Below are positions 35,893 through 50,800 of a stretch of 64,000 nt of DNA, piece after piece. The position numbers were made by a program, and so were the translations under genes. Source of the DNA: Anisus vortex (taxonomy: Eukaryota; Mollusca; Gastropoda; Planorbidae); assembly GCA_949126835.1 (NCBI GenBank), contig OX421507.1:32006882-32070881 (forward strand), given 5' to 3'. Numbering within the stretch: the stretch's first letter is position 1; every line of letters begins with the position of its first letter. The notes below the pieces were generated by a model. The model saw nothing but the letters and a program-made list of their open reading frames with translations. It ran no database searches and was not told where the DNA came from.

Positions 35893-38800
35893 GTGCGTCC
35901 ATAAAATAATTGATCATTCATAAATTCTTAGATAACTGAATCCATAACCTTGATATTTGAATGGATAATTTCTATAAAGACTGCATATACGCTTAAGTGT
36001 CTTGATTTATTTAAGTCTAGATCTAGATTTGATATTTTGTATTGTCCCTATTAATAAAAATAAAATCCAAAAATACTACTCTAGCCTACTACTAGTCAGT
36101 CCAGTTATTAGTTACGTCTGGTCAGAGGACATAGGGCTTGCATATTACTAGGCTTAGACTTAGGTGTAGGGCATGCAATTGTCACAAAATTATAATATAA
36201 TATCTTGCTAGTCTGTCTATCTAATACTAATAGTAATAGTACTATTAGTCTAAATAATAGTCTATCTGAATCTCTATTGTATAGTCTATTCTATAGATTT
36301 TATCATTAATTATAGATCTATATCAATAAATAATCAATAGGACCTACTAATCTAATCAATAGATAGAAAGGATTTAAAGACTAAAGTGTCTAGTCTAGGC
36401 CTTATGAAAAATGAGAGGATTCCAATTCCATAAAAAAAATAGGCCTGCCTTTATAATAGCCTATATATATAGGCCTACTACATTACCTTATTAAATTATA
36501 TAAACTATAGTGAGTATATAGTATGCCTATATAATATAGATTAGGATATACTATATTATTACAATATCATTTATTGAAATTGAATAGAGAGCTTTTAATT
36601 AGGCCTACATATATAAAAATTACTTCTTGTGCTAAGAAAGATACTAAAGCTGTCTAGGAATATTGATATTGTTTTATGTGACTAGCCTCCCTTTCATTTT
36701 ATTGATATTCTGCTAGAAAACAACTCAGTCTCAGTGATGCAAAAATCAGAAATTGACATACCTACTAGGTTTTCAGGCCAGGCTAATAATTTCAACATCA
36801 TTGTATTGTTATTGTTGTTAACCCTAGTCTTAAAGAAAAAATTGTATTTTATATATTATTATGTAATAGTAATAGGTAACACTTTATTTTAATGATAATT
36901 TTAAGCTCCTAAACTTATTATACCATTGTGTGTCCACGACTTAATTTGTACCTAGTTACATTAAGAGAAGTTTTCAATTTTGATTTGAAAGTGTCAATAT
37001 TGTCCACCTGTTTTATGTTGTTTTATGTAGTTCATTCTGTCTCATAGTATAGGTGCTACAAACTGCGATAGTAAGCGTTCTTAAATTATTTTAAAAAAAT
37101 CAGTTTCAGTTGTCTTCTCTCTTTTTTTAAAAATGCATTTATCTACTCTCTGTGGGGCACGGTGATAGAGTGGCAGTGTGTTCTACTCTCTATGGGGCAC
37201 GGTGATAGAGTGGCAGTGTGTTCAACTCTCTATGGGGCACGGTGATAGAGTGGCAGTGTGTTCTACTCTCTATGGGGCACGGTGATAGAGTAGCAGTGTG
37301 TTCTACTCTCTATGGGGCACGGTGATAGAGTGGCAGTGTGTTCAACTGGCATACCGAAGGTCCCTGGGTTCAAAATTCTTATAAAGACTGGAGGGTGTCC
37401 CCGAGTCTAGCCAGCTCTGATGGGCACCTGACTTAAGTTGGGGTAAAGTAAAGGCGGTTGCCTGGGCATTGTGCCAGCGGGCAATGATCTACAGAGAGAA
37501 AAATATTTAAATAGTGATTTAGATGATTACAAGAAACTTGTGATCACTGCTTCACCGGCCCTACGAATCAATTTGGCCCAACTGGATACTTAACTTACTT
37601 TACTATCTACTTCTGATGGGCAGAGATAATGATAAAGTCCATGTGTGATCATTATGAAATTAAAAAGTAGGTTGTGCCCTGAGGCTTTGTATTCATTTAG
37701 TCCTTGTGAAGATTCCTGCACTAAAATTTGTTGTTACCATTTCCCGCAGGCAACCGTAGAAGAAATCAATAATGCTTTTCGTCATCTGAGCAAAATTTAC
37801 CACCCAGACAAACATGTTGATCCAGTCAAGAAAAAAAAAGCAGAAGAAGTATTTAACAAACTTAGAAAAGCCCATGATGGTGAGTCATATTTCATATATC
37901 TAATTTCCCCCCATAGTGGTGAGTCATGTTTCACATATCTAATCTCCCCCCATGATGGTGAGTCATGTTTCACATATCTAATCTCCCCCCATGATGGTGA
38001 GTCATGTTTTTTTATATCTAATCTCACCCCCCCCCCCCCCCATGACGGTAAGTCATGTTTCACATATCTAATCTCTCCCCATGGTGGTGAGTCATGTTTC
38101 ACATATCTAATCTCTCCCCATGATGGTGAGTCATGTTTCACATATCTAATCTCTCCCCATGATGGTGAGTCATGTTTCACATATCTAACCTCCCCCCCCC
38201 CCCCCATGATGGTGAGTCATGTTTCATATATCTAATCTCCTCCATGATGGTGAGTCATGTTTCACATATCTAATCTCTCCCCATGATGGTGAGTAATGTT
38301 TCATATATCTAGTCTCTCCCCCCCCATGATGGTGAGTCATGTTTCATATATCTAGTCTCTCCCCCCCCATGATGGTGAGTCATGTTTCACATATCTAACC
38401 TCCCCCCCCCCCCCCATGATGGTGAGTCATGTTTCATATATCTAATCTCCTCCATGATGGTGAGTCATGTTTCACATATCTAATCTCTCCCCATGATGGT
38501 GAGTCATGTTTCACATATCTAACCTCCCCCCCCCCCCATGATGGTGAGTCATGTTTCATATATCTAATCTCCTCCATGATGGTGAGTCATGTTTCACATA
38601 TCTAATCTCTCCCCATGATGGTGAGTCATGTTTCACATATCTAACCTCCCCCCCCCCCCATGATGGTGAGTCATGTTTCATATATCTAATCTCCTCCATG
38701 ATGGTGAGTCATGTTTCACATATCTAATCTCTCCCCATGATGGTGAGTAATGTTTCACATATCTAACCTCTCCCCCCCCCATGATGGTGAGTCATGTTTC

Positions 38801-41800
38801 ACATATCTAGTCTCTCCCCATGATGGTGAGTAATGTTTCACATATCTAGTCTCTCCCCCCCCCATGATGGTGAGTCATGTTTCACATATCTAATCTCTCC
38901 CCATGATGGTGAGTAATGTTTCACATATCTAGTCTCTCCCCCCCCCATGATGGTGAGTCATGTTTCACATATCTAGTCTCTCCCCATGATGGTGAGTCAT
39001 GTTTCATATATCTAGTCTCTCCCCCCCCCATGATGGTGAGTCATGTTTCACATATCTAATCTCTCCACATGATGGTGAGTCATGTTTCACATATCTAATC
39101 TCTCCCCATGATGGTGAGTCATGTTTCACATATCTAATCTCTCCCCCCCCCCATGATGGTGAGTCATGTTTCACATATCTAATCTCTCCCCATGATGGTG
39201 AGTCATGTTTCACATATCTAGTCTCTCCCCCCCCCCCCATGATGGTGAGTCATGTTTCATATATCTAGTCTCTCCCCATGATGGTGAGTCATGTTTCACA
39301 TATCTAATCTCTCCCCATGATGGTGAGTAATGTTTCACATATCTAACCTCCCCCCCCCCCATGATGGTGAGTAATGTTTCACATATCTAGTCTCTCCCCA
39401 TGATGGTGAGTAATGTTTCATATATCTAGTCTCTCCCCCCCCATGATGGTGAGTCATGTTTCATATATCTAGTCTCTCCCCCCCCCATGATGGTGAGTCA
39501 TGTTTCACATATCTAGTCTCTCCCCATGATGGTGAGTCATGTTTCATATATCTAGTCTCTCCCCCCCCCATGATGGTGAGTCATGTTTCACATATCTAAT
39601 CTCTCCACATGATGGTGAGTCATGTTTCACATATCTAATCTCTCCCCATGATGGTGAGTCATGTTTCACATATCTAATCTCTCCCCCCCCCCATGATGGT
39701 GAGTCATGTTTCACATATCTAATCTCTCCCCATGATGGTGAGTCATGTTTCACATATCTAATCTCTCCCCCCCCTGATGGTGAGTCATGTTTCACATATC
39801 TAATCTCCCCCATGATGGTGAGTCATGTTTCATATATCTAATCTCCCCCATGATGGTGAGTCATGTTTCACATATCTAATCTCTCCCCCCCCCCCCTCAT
39901 GATGGTGAGTCATGTTTCACATATCTAATCTCTCCCCCCCCCCCATGATGGTGAGTCATGTTTCATATATCTAATCTCCTCCATGATTGTGAGTCATGTT
40001 TCATATATCTAATCTCTCCCCCCATGATGGTGAGTCATGTTTCACATATCTCATCTCCCCCATGATGGTGAGTCAGGTTTCACATATCTAATCTCTCCCT
40101 ATGATGGTGAATCATGTTTCATATATCTAATCTCTACACCCCCCATGATGGTGAGTCATGTTTCATATATCTAATCTGCTTCAGACACTGAGAGGCTCTG
40201 AGACAAATGATTCTTTTTAAAATAGCTTAAAGACCTTTCTCTTTAGCTAGTGGCTGTGTGTCTTACATAATAATACAACTGCCTCTGCAATTCACACCAA
40301 GAGCGCACTGATTATGCTAAATTTAATAGCATGGATATATAAGTGCTATAAAAATGACCATGATTATTATCATATTTTAAAAACACATTTTTTACAGATT
40401 TAAAACATTTAAAAAAACAGAGCCCTTCTTTTTTACTTTAATATTAAGTGGGTAAATACAACATTTTATTTTGTACTCTGCCCTATGTTTGTTGGTGAAG
40501 TTGAGATCATCAATTAGCTGTCTATGGTTCTAAAACAAAATAAATGTCTTTTATAATGAAAGAAGCAGCACTTTTGGAAGGTCCTGGGTTTGAATCTCTG
40601 TGAAGGCTAGAATTTGTTTCTGGAGGGTGTCTTTTGGTCTGATGGGTACCTAACATTAGTAAGGTAAAGGGGGCTGGGCATCATGCTGGCCGTACAATCC
40701 TCTAGTACACTGTGGCCACCGAAACTGGCAAACGCTGCTTCACCAGCACTATGATCGATTCAGTCCTACAGGATACTCTACTGATTTTAAAATAATTTTA
40801 CTAGTAGATAATAAACTAAATAAACTTGATAAGAAACTAAAAAAACTTGATAATAAACTAAATAAACTTGATAATAAACTAAATAAACTTGATAATAAAC
40901 TAAAAAAACTTGATAATAAACTAAATAAACTTGATAATAAACTAAATAAACTTGATAATAAACTAAATAAACTTGATAATAAACTAAATAAACTTGATAA
41001 TAAACTAAATAAACTTGATAATAAACTAAATAAACTTGATAATAAACTAAATAAACTTGATAATAAACTAAATAAACTTGATAATAAACTAAAAAAACTT
41101 GATAATAAACTAAATAAACTTGATAATAAACTAAATAAACTTGATAATAAACTAAATAAACTTGATAATAAACTAAATAAACTTGATAATAAACTAAATA
41201 AACTTGATAATAAACTAAATAAACTTGATAATAAACTAAATAAACTTGATAATAAACTAAATAAACTTGATAATAAACTAAATAAACTTGATAATAAACT
41301 AAATAAACTTGATAATAAACTAAATAAACTTGATAATAAACTAAATACACTTGATAATAAACTAAATAAACTTGATAATAAACTAAATAAACTTGATAAT
41401 AAACTAAATAAACTTGATAATAAACTAAATAAATTTGATAATAAACTAAATAAACTTGATAATAAACTAAATAAACTTGATAATAAACTAAATAAACTTG
41501 ATAATAAACTAAATAAACTTGATAATAAACTAAATAAACTTGATAATAAACTAAATAAACTTGATAATAAACTAAATAAACTTGATAATAAACTAAATAA
41601 ACTTGATAATAAACTAAATAAACTTGATAATAAACTAAATAAACTTGATAATAAACTAAATAAACTTGATAATAAACTAAATAAACTTGATAATAAACTA
41701 AATAAACTTGATAATAAACTAAATAAACTTGATAATAAACTAAATAAACTTGATAATAAACTAAATAAACTTGATAATAAACTAAATAAACTTGATAATA

Positions 41801-44800
41801 AACTAAATAAACTTGATAATAAACTAAATAAACTTGATAATAAACTAAATAAACTTGATAATAAACTAAATACACTTGATAATAAACTAAATAAACTTGA
41901 TAATAAACTAAATAAACTTGATAATAAACTAAATAAACTTGATAATAAACTAAATAAATTTGATAATAAACTAAATAAACTTGATAATAAACTAAATAAA
42001 CTTGATAATAAACTAAATAAACTTGATAATAAACTAAATAAACTTGATAATAAACTAAATAAACTTGATAATAAACTAAATAAACTTGATAATAAACTAA
42101 ATAAACTTGATAATAAACTAAATAAACTTGATAATAAACTAAATAAACTTGATAATAAACTAAATAAACTTGATAATAAACTAAATAAACTTGATAATAA
42201 ACTAAATAAACTTGATAATAAACTAAATAAACTTGATAATAAACTAAATAAACTTGATAATAAACTAAATAAACTTGATAATAAACTAAATAAACTTGAT
42301 AATAAACTAAATAAACTTGATAATAAACTAAATAAACTTGATAATAAACTAAATAAACTTGATAATAAACTAAATAAACTTGATAATAAACTAAATAAAC
42401 TTGATAATAAACTAAATAAACTTGATAATAAACTAAATAAACTTGATAATAAACTAAATAAACTTGATAATAAACTAAATAAACTTGATAATAAACTAAA
42501 TAAACTTGATAATAAACTAAATACACTTGATAATAAACTAAATAAACTTGATAATAAACTAAATAAACTTGATAATAAACTAAATAAACTTGATAATAAA
42601 CTAAATAAATTTGATAATAAACTAAATAAACTTGATAATAAACTAAATAAACTTGATAATAAACTAAATAAACTTGATAATAAACTAAATAAACTTGATA
42701 ATAAACTAAATAAACTTGATAATAAACTAAATAAACTTGATAATAAACTAAATAAACTTGATAATAAACTAAATAAACTTGATAATAAACTAAATAAACT
42801 TGATAATAAACTAAATAAACTTGATAATAAACTAAATAAACTTGATAATAAACTAAATAAACTTGATAATAAACTAAATAAACTTGATAATAAACTAAAT
42901 AAACTTGATAATAAACTAAATAAACTTGATAATAAACTAAATAAACTTGATAATAAACTAAATAAACTTGATAATAAACTAAATAAACTTGATAATAAAC
43001 TAAATAAACTTGATAATAAACTAAATAAACTTGATAATAAACTAAATAAACTTGATAAACCAATGAGCTGAATAGGACATTATCTTGACTTTGTAGTCTT
43101 CAGTGATATAAATATATAAGTGTGTGTGTGCTCGTTATTTTGTCAATATTCTGAACTGTTTCTTGTAGTGGTTTTGTAAAAACTGAACATAACACTATTA
43201 TACTAAACAAATACCTCCAAATATAACTAAGAAACAAGTTTCCTAGTATGGGAAGAGTGTAGCTACGGTTTGTTAGAAAGCCTGCTTATATTTTGATGTA
43301 CATTATACATTGAAGACTTGAACAGTAATAATGTTGCCCTATATACTATTTATATATATTTCTCTATTCCCAGTTCTACGAGATAAATCTCGACGTACAA
43401 TTTATGATATGTATGGGGAGAAAGGTTTGGAAACAGGAGATATGGAGGTAAGAGGAGTAATTCATCGTCATAGTGCTTTCCTGTTCAGTGTTGTTGTGTT
43501 GAAAAATTACGGGTTGGCACGTAAAAAGGCCTGCATGGATTTTTAGAGATAGAAGTGTAGGAGCTTAGGTTAAAGATTTGGAAATTATAGATTGGGTTAT
43601 AGATGTGAATAAAATAGCTTTGTGGATAGATTTTGTTTTAATATAGGATAGCTTAGCCTATAGCTTTGAATACGATATCTTAGCTGGGAGTGTTTGGCTC
43701 ATAAAGTTGGATACCCGATAAGATAATTTGGATTAAATATTTGGAATAAGTATATATTAGGTTATAGATTTGGATAAGATATGGTAGCTTGACTTATAGA
43801 TTTGGATAAGATATGGTAGCTTGACTTATAGATTTGGATAAGATATGGTAGCTTGACTTATAGATTTGGATAAGATATGGTAGCTTGACTTATAGATTTG
43901 GATAAGATATGGTAGCTTGACTTATAGATTTGGATAAGATATGGTAGCTTGACTTATAGATTTGGATAAGATATGGTAGCTTGACTTATAGATTTGGATA
44001 AGATATGGTAGCTTGACTTATAGATTTGGATAAGATATGGTAGCTTGACTTATAGATTTGGATAAGATATGGTAGCTTGACTTATAGATTTGGATAAGAT
44101 ATGGTAGCTTGACTTATAGATTTGGATAAGATAGGGTAGCTTGACTTATAGATTTGGATAAGATAGGGTAGCTTGACTTTTAGATTTGGATAAGATATGG
44201 TAGTTTGACTTATAGATTTGGATAAGATATGGTAGCTTGACTTATAGATTTGGATAAGATATGGTAGCTTGACATAGATTTGGATAAGATAGCTTGGATA
44301 AAAGATCTGGATAAGATAGCCCAGATTAATTTATTATTGATTATTGAAATTTTCTGTTTCTTGTAGTCATCTAACACACTATTTAAATATTTTTCTCTGT
44401 GTGTAGATCATTGCCCGCACCAAGACTCCAGCAGAAATTATTGCAGAATACGAGAGAATCCAGAAGGAGAGAGAGGAAAGAAGGTTACAACAAAGGACCA
44501 ATCCAAGAGTAAGATCATTTCATTCAGCAAGACTGTTAGGACTCGGGTTCAAATAGACTGTTAGGACTTGTTACTATTGGGTTCAAATAGACTGTTAGGA
44601 CTTGTTACTATTGGGTTCAAATAGACTGTTAGGACTTGTTACTATTGGGTTCAAATAGACTGTTAGGACTTGTTACTATTGGGTTCAAATAGACTGTTAG
44701 GACTTGTTACTATTGGGTTCAAATAGACTGTTAGGACTTGTTACTATTGGGTTCAAATAGACTGTTAGGACTTGTTACTATTGGGTTCAAATAGACTGTT

Positions 44801-47800
44801 AGGACTTGTTACTATTGGGTTCAAATAGACTGTTAGGACTTGTTACTATTGGGTTCAAATAGACTGTTAGGACTTGTTACTATTGGGTTCAAATAGACTG
44901 TTAGGACTTGTTACTATTGGGTTCAAATAGACTGTTAGGACTCGGGTTCAAATAGACTGTTAGGACTTGTTACTATTGGGTTCAAATAGACTGTTAGGAC
45001 TTGTTACTATTGGGTTCAAATAGACTGTTAGGACTTGTTACTATTGGGTTCAAATAGACTGTTAGGACTTGTTATTATTGGGTTCAAATAGACTGTTAGG
45101 ACTTGTTACTATTGTGTTCAAATAGACTGTTAGGACTTGTCACTATTGGGTTCAAATAGACTGTTAGGACTTGTTACTATTGGGTTCAAATAGACTGTTA
45201 GAACTTGTTACTATTGTGTTCAAATAGAATGTTAGGACTTGTCACTATTGGGTTCAAATAGACTGTTAGGACTTGTCACTATTGGGTTCAAATAGACTGT
45301 TAGAACTTGTTACTATTGTGTTCAAATAAACTGTTAGGACTTTTCACTATTGGGTTCAAATAGACTGTTAGGACTTGTTACTATTGGGTTCAAATAGACT
45401 GTTAGGACTTGTTACTATTGGGTTCAAATAGACTGTTAGGACTCGTAACTATTGGGTACAAATAGACTGTTAGGACTTGTTACTATTGGGTTCAAATAGA
45501 CTGTTAGGTCTTGTTACTATTGGGTTCAAAAAGACTGTTAGAACTTGTTACTATTGGGTTCAAATAGACTGTTAGGACTTGTTACTATTGTGTTCAAATA
45601 GACTGTTAGGGCTTGTTACTATTGGGTTCAAATAGACTGTTAGGACTCTTGGGTTCAAATAGACGGTTAGGACTTGTTACTATTGTGTTCAAAGAGACTG
45701 CTTGGACTTGTTACTATTGGGTTCAAATAGACTGTTAGGACTCTTTTGTTCAAATAGACTGTTAGGACTTGTTACTATTGGGTTCAAATAGACTGTTAGG
45801 ACTCTTGGGTTCAAATAGACTGTTAGGACTTGTTACTATTGTGTTCAAAGAGACTGCTTGGACTTGTTACTATTGGGTTCAAATAGACTGTTAGGACTCT
45901 TTTGTTCAAAAAGACTGTTAGGGCTCTTGGGTTCAAATAGACTGTTAGGACTTGTTACTATTGGGTTCAAATAGACTGTTAGGACTTGGAACTATTGGGT
46001 TCAAATAGACTGTTAAGACTCGTTACTATTGGGTTCAAATAGACTGTTAGGACTTGTTACTGTTGGGTTCAAATAGACTGTTAGGACTTGTTACTATTGT
46101 GTTCAAAGAGACTGCCTGGACTTGTTACTATTGGGTTCAAATTGACTGTTAAAACTCTTGTGTTCAAAAAGACTGTTAGGACTTGTAACTATTGGGTTCA
46201 AATAGACTGTTAGGACTTGTTACTATTGTGTTCAAAGAGACTGCTTGGACTTGTTACTATTGGGTTCAAATTGACTGTTAAAACTCTTGTGTTCAAAAAG
46301 ACTGTTAGGCCTCTTGGGTTCAAATAGACTGTTTGGACTTGTTACTATTGGGTTCAAATAGACTGTTAGGACTTGTAACTATTGGGTTCAAATAGACTGT
46401 TAGGACTCTTGGGTTCAAATAGACTGTTAAGACTTGTTACTATTGTGTTCAAATAGACTGTTAGGACTTGTTACTATTAGGTTGAAATAGACTGTTAGGA
46501 CTTGTTACTATTGGGTTCAAATAGACTGTTAGGACTTGTTACTTTTGTGTTCAAATAGACTGTTTGGACTTGTTACTATTGTGTTCAAAGAGACTGCTTG
46601 GACTTGTTACTATTGGGTTCAAATAGACTGTTAAAACTCTTGTGTTAAAAAAGACTTTTAGGGCTCTTGGGTTCAAAAAGACTGTTAGGACTTGTTACTA
46701 TTGTGTTCAAATAGACTGTTCGTTCGGACTTGTTACTATTGTGTTCAAAGAGACTGCTTGGACTTGTTACTATTGGGTTCAAATAGACTGTTAAAACTCT
46801 TGTGTTCAAAAAGACTGTTAGGGCTCTTGGGTTCAAATAGACTGTTAGGACTTGTTACTATTGGGTTCAAATAGACTGTTAGGACTTGTAACTATTGGGT
46901 TCAAATAGACTGTTAGGACTCTTGGGTTCAAATAGACTGTTAAGACTTGTTACTATTGTGTTCAAATAGACTTTTATGACTTGTTACTATTGTGTTCAAA
47001 TAGACTGTTAGGACTTGTTACTATTGGGTTTAAATAGACTGTTAGGACTCTTGGGTTCAAATAGACTGTTAGGACTTGTTACTATTGGTTCAAATAGACT
47101 GTTAGGACTCTTGGGTTCAAATAGACTGTTAGGACTTGTTACTATTGGGTTCAAATAGACTGTTAGGACTTGTTACTTTTGTGTTCAAATAGACTGTTAG
47201 GACTTGTTACTATTGTGTTCAAAGAGACTGCTTGGACTTGTTACTATTGGGTTCAAATAGACTGTTAAAACTCTTGTGTTCAAAAAGACTGTTAGGGCTC
47301 TTGGGTTCAAAAAGACTGTTAGGACTTGTTACTTTTGTGTTCAAATAGACTGTTCGGACTTGTTACTATTGTGTTCAAAGAGACTGCTTGGACTTGTTAC
47401 TATTGGGTTCAAATAGACTGTTAAAACTCTTGTGTTCAAAAAGACTGTTAGGGCTCTTGGGTTCAAATAGACTGTTAGGACTTGTTACTATTGGGTTCAA
47501 ATAGACTGTTAGGACTTGTAACTATTGGGTTCAAAGAGACTGTTAGGACTCTTGGGTTCAAATAGACTGTTAAGACTCGTTACTATTAGGTTCAAATAGA
47601 CTGTTAAGACTTGTTACTATTGTGTTCAAATAGACTTTTATGACTTGTTACTATTGTGTTCAAATAGACTGTTAGGACTTGTTACTATTGGGTTTAAATA
47701 GACTGTTAGGACTCTTGGGTTCAAATAGACTGTTAGGACTTGTTACTATTGGTTCAAATAGACTGTTAGGACTCTTGGGTTCAAATAGACTGTTAGGACT

Positions 47801-50800
47801 CTTGGGTTCAAATAGACTGTTAGGACTTGTTACTATTGGGTTCAAATAGACTGTTAGGACTCTTGGGCTCAAATAGACTGTTAGGACTCGTTACTATTGG
47901 TTCAAATAGACTGTTAGGACTTGTTACTATTGGGTCCAAAAAGAATGTTAGGACTCTTGGGTTCAAATAGACTGTTAGGACTCGTTACTATTGGTTCAAA
48001 TAGACTGTTAGGATTATTGGGTTCAAATAGGCTGTTAGGACTTGTAATTAATGTGTTCAAATAGACTGTTAGGACTCTTGGGTTCAAATAGACTGTTAGG
48101 ACTTGTTACTATTGGGTTCAAATAGACTGTTAGGACTTGTTACTTTTGTGTTCAAATAGACTGTTAGGACTTGTTACTATTGTGTTCAAAGAGACTGCTT
48201 GGACTTGTTACTATTGGGTTCAAATAGACTGTTAAAACTCTTGTGTTCAAAAAGACTGTTAGGGCTCTTGGGTTCAAAAAGACTGTTAGGACTTGTTACT
48301 TTTGTGTTCAAATAGACTGTTCGGACTTGTTACTATTGTGTTCAAAGAGACTGCTTGGACTTGTTACTATTGGGTTCAAATAGACTGTTAAAACTCTTGT
48401 GTTCAAAAAGACTGTTAGGGCTCTTGGGTTCAAATAGACTGTTAGGACTTGTTACTATTGGGTTCAAATAGACTGTTAGGACTTGTAACTATTGGGTTCA
48501 AAGAGACTGTTAGGACTCTTGGGTTCAAATAGACTGTTAAGACTCGTTACTATTAGGTTCAAATAGACTGTTAAGACTTGTTACTATTGTGTTCAAATAG
48601 ACTTTTATGACTTGTTACTATTGTGTTCAAATAGACTGTTAGGACTTGTTACTATTGGGTTTAAATAGACTGTTAGGACTCTTGGGTTCAAATAGACTGT
48701 TAGGACTTGTTACTATTGGTTCAAATAGACTGTTAGGACTCTTGGGTTCAAATAGACTGTTAGGACTCTTGGGTTCAAATAGACTGTTAGGACTTGTTAC
48801 TATTGGGTTCAAATAGACTGTTAGGACTCTTGGGCTCAAATAGACTGTTAGGACTCGTTACTATTGGTTCAAATAGACTGTTAGGACTTGTTACTATTGG
48901 GTCCAAAAAGAATGTTAGGACTCTTGGGTTCAAATAGACTGTTAGGACTCGTTACTATTGGTTCAAATAGACTGTTAGGATTATTGGGTTCAAATAGGCT
49001 GTTAGGACTTGTAATTAATGTGTTCAAATAGACTGTTAGGACTCTTGGGTTCAAATAGACTGTTAGGACTTGTTACTATTGGGTTCCAATAGACTTTTAG
49101 TACTTGTTATTATTGTGTTCAAAAAGACTGTTAGGACTTGTTATTAATGTGTTCAAATAGACTGTTAGGACTTGTTACTATGTGTTCAAATAGACTGTTA
49201 GGACTTGTTACTATGTGTTCAAATAGACTGTTAGGACTTGTTATTATGTGTTCAAATAGACTGTTAGGACTTGTTATTATGTGTTCAAATAGACTGTTAG
49301 GACTTGTTATTATGTGTTCAAATAGACTGTTAGGACTTGTTATTATGTGTTCAAATAGACATTGCGTAGGAATGAAGGCCTCAGTCTTTTCTGTTTGATT
49401 GACCTCGTTGCTAGGGGTTCCAACTTGCTTTGATAATAACACTGGTCTTGCATTCAATCTCATTCCCACAAATTGTGTAAGACAATTCAAAATTTATCAA
49501 CTTCAAACATTAGTAGAATATATAGTAATATCCACTGAAGAAATATGCTCTAGATGAAATATATACACGTGAGCACTGCAAGCGACAAACGAGAACTGAC
49601 TAAAACTAAGGCTGGACCCCCAAGAGGTAAAAAAATTTCTCCATCACGGATTGGTTCCCCCCCCCCCAGATGGGTCGATAGCCAAAACATCATGCTTTTT
49701 TCAAGAGTTCAGAAAATCAATCGACAGATTTTCAAAGTTAGCCAAAACCTCGACTTTCCACCGGGCGCATGTTACAATTTAAAATAATATTTTAAAGGTC
49801 ATCACCCCCCTTCCCCTCTCCTCCGACACAAACGGTGAAGGGTCAATGTTTTGTACACTTTTGTATTTATAACTCACTCAAGTTTGTAACAATGCACTTA
49901 GATAACTGACATGGTTAAATACTGATGTAGCTCAAATATTTCATCTGTACCAGGGCACCATCACTGTGGGGATCAATGCCTCGGACTTGTTTGATACAGA
50001 CTATGGTGATGATGAGCTAGCTGATTATCGGTAAGATAAAAGTATTGGCCTCACGGTTGAATAGATAACATTTCATTATATTTTATTATAACATGAGTTA
50101 GTTGTCTAAAGGCTGAAAATATCATAGTCACATTGGTGTTGGACAAATCGGATACAAAAAAAAACATGGAAAAGATATTATTATTGTTGAATATGTTCTG
50201 CTTCTAAGGGACACGGTGGCTAAGCGGCAGCACAGTACGTCTGGCGTACCGAAGGTTCTGGTTTCAGATCCTGAACTGAGGATTTGTTACCTGGAGTGGA
50301 GGCTGTCCCTGAGTCTACCCAACTCTGATGGGTACCTGACTTTAGTTGGGGTAGAGTAAAGGCGGCTGGGCATTGTGCTGGCCCCACAATCTCCTAGTGG
50401 GCTTTGGTCACATAAACTGGCAAACACTGCTTTACCAACCCTATATGAATAAATTTGGTTCAAAGGGTACTTTACATTTCTATACATATAAACTATAATA
50501 ATAATGAATTCTACAAAGAATGAAAGGTGAGTTGTTTCCTTTGAATAAGTGGATAAGGGCATTCCAACAACTAAATTCCAAGGTGCAACCAACATATGAC
50601 TAAATGACCTGGGAGGGAAGAATTCAACAGAGCATCACCCTATTTGTCTCCTCTTCTCCACATCTAAGTCTAAAATCTCATCCGTGGTCCGAGTCTAGTC
50701 TTGCATTTCTATTAATGTTTTGAATGATGTTAAGTTACTGGTTTTCCTGGTTTGTTCAGGCAACCCATTCCATGCCCAGGAGCCACTCGGGAAGAGTTCT

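Noticed and set aside
40787..43063. 758-codon open frame on the minus strand with a 7-residue repeat
   Set aside because: It is a by-product of a 21-bp satellite whose unit has no stop in that frame; composition and context give no support for a gene.
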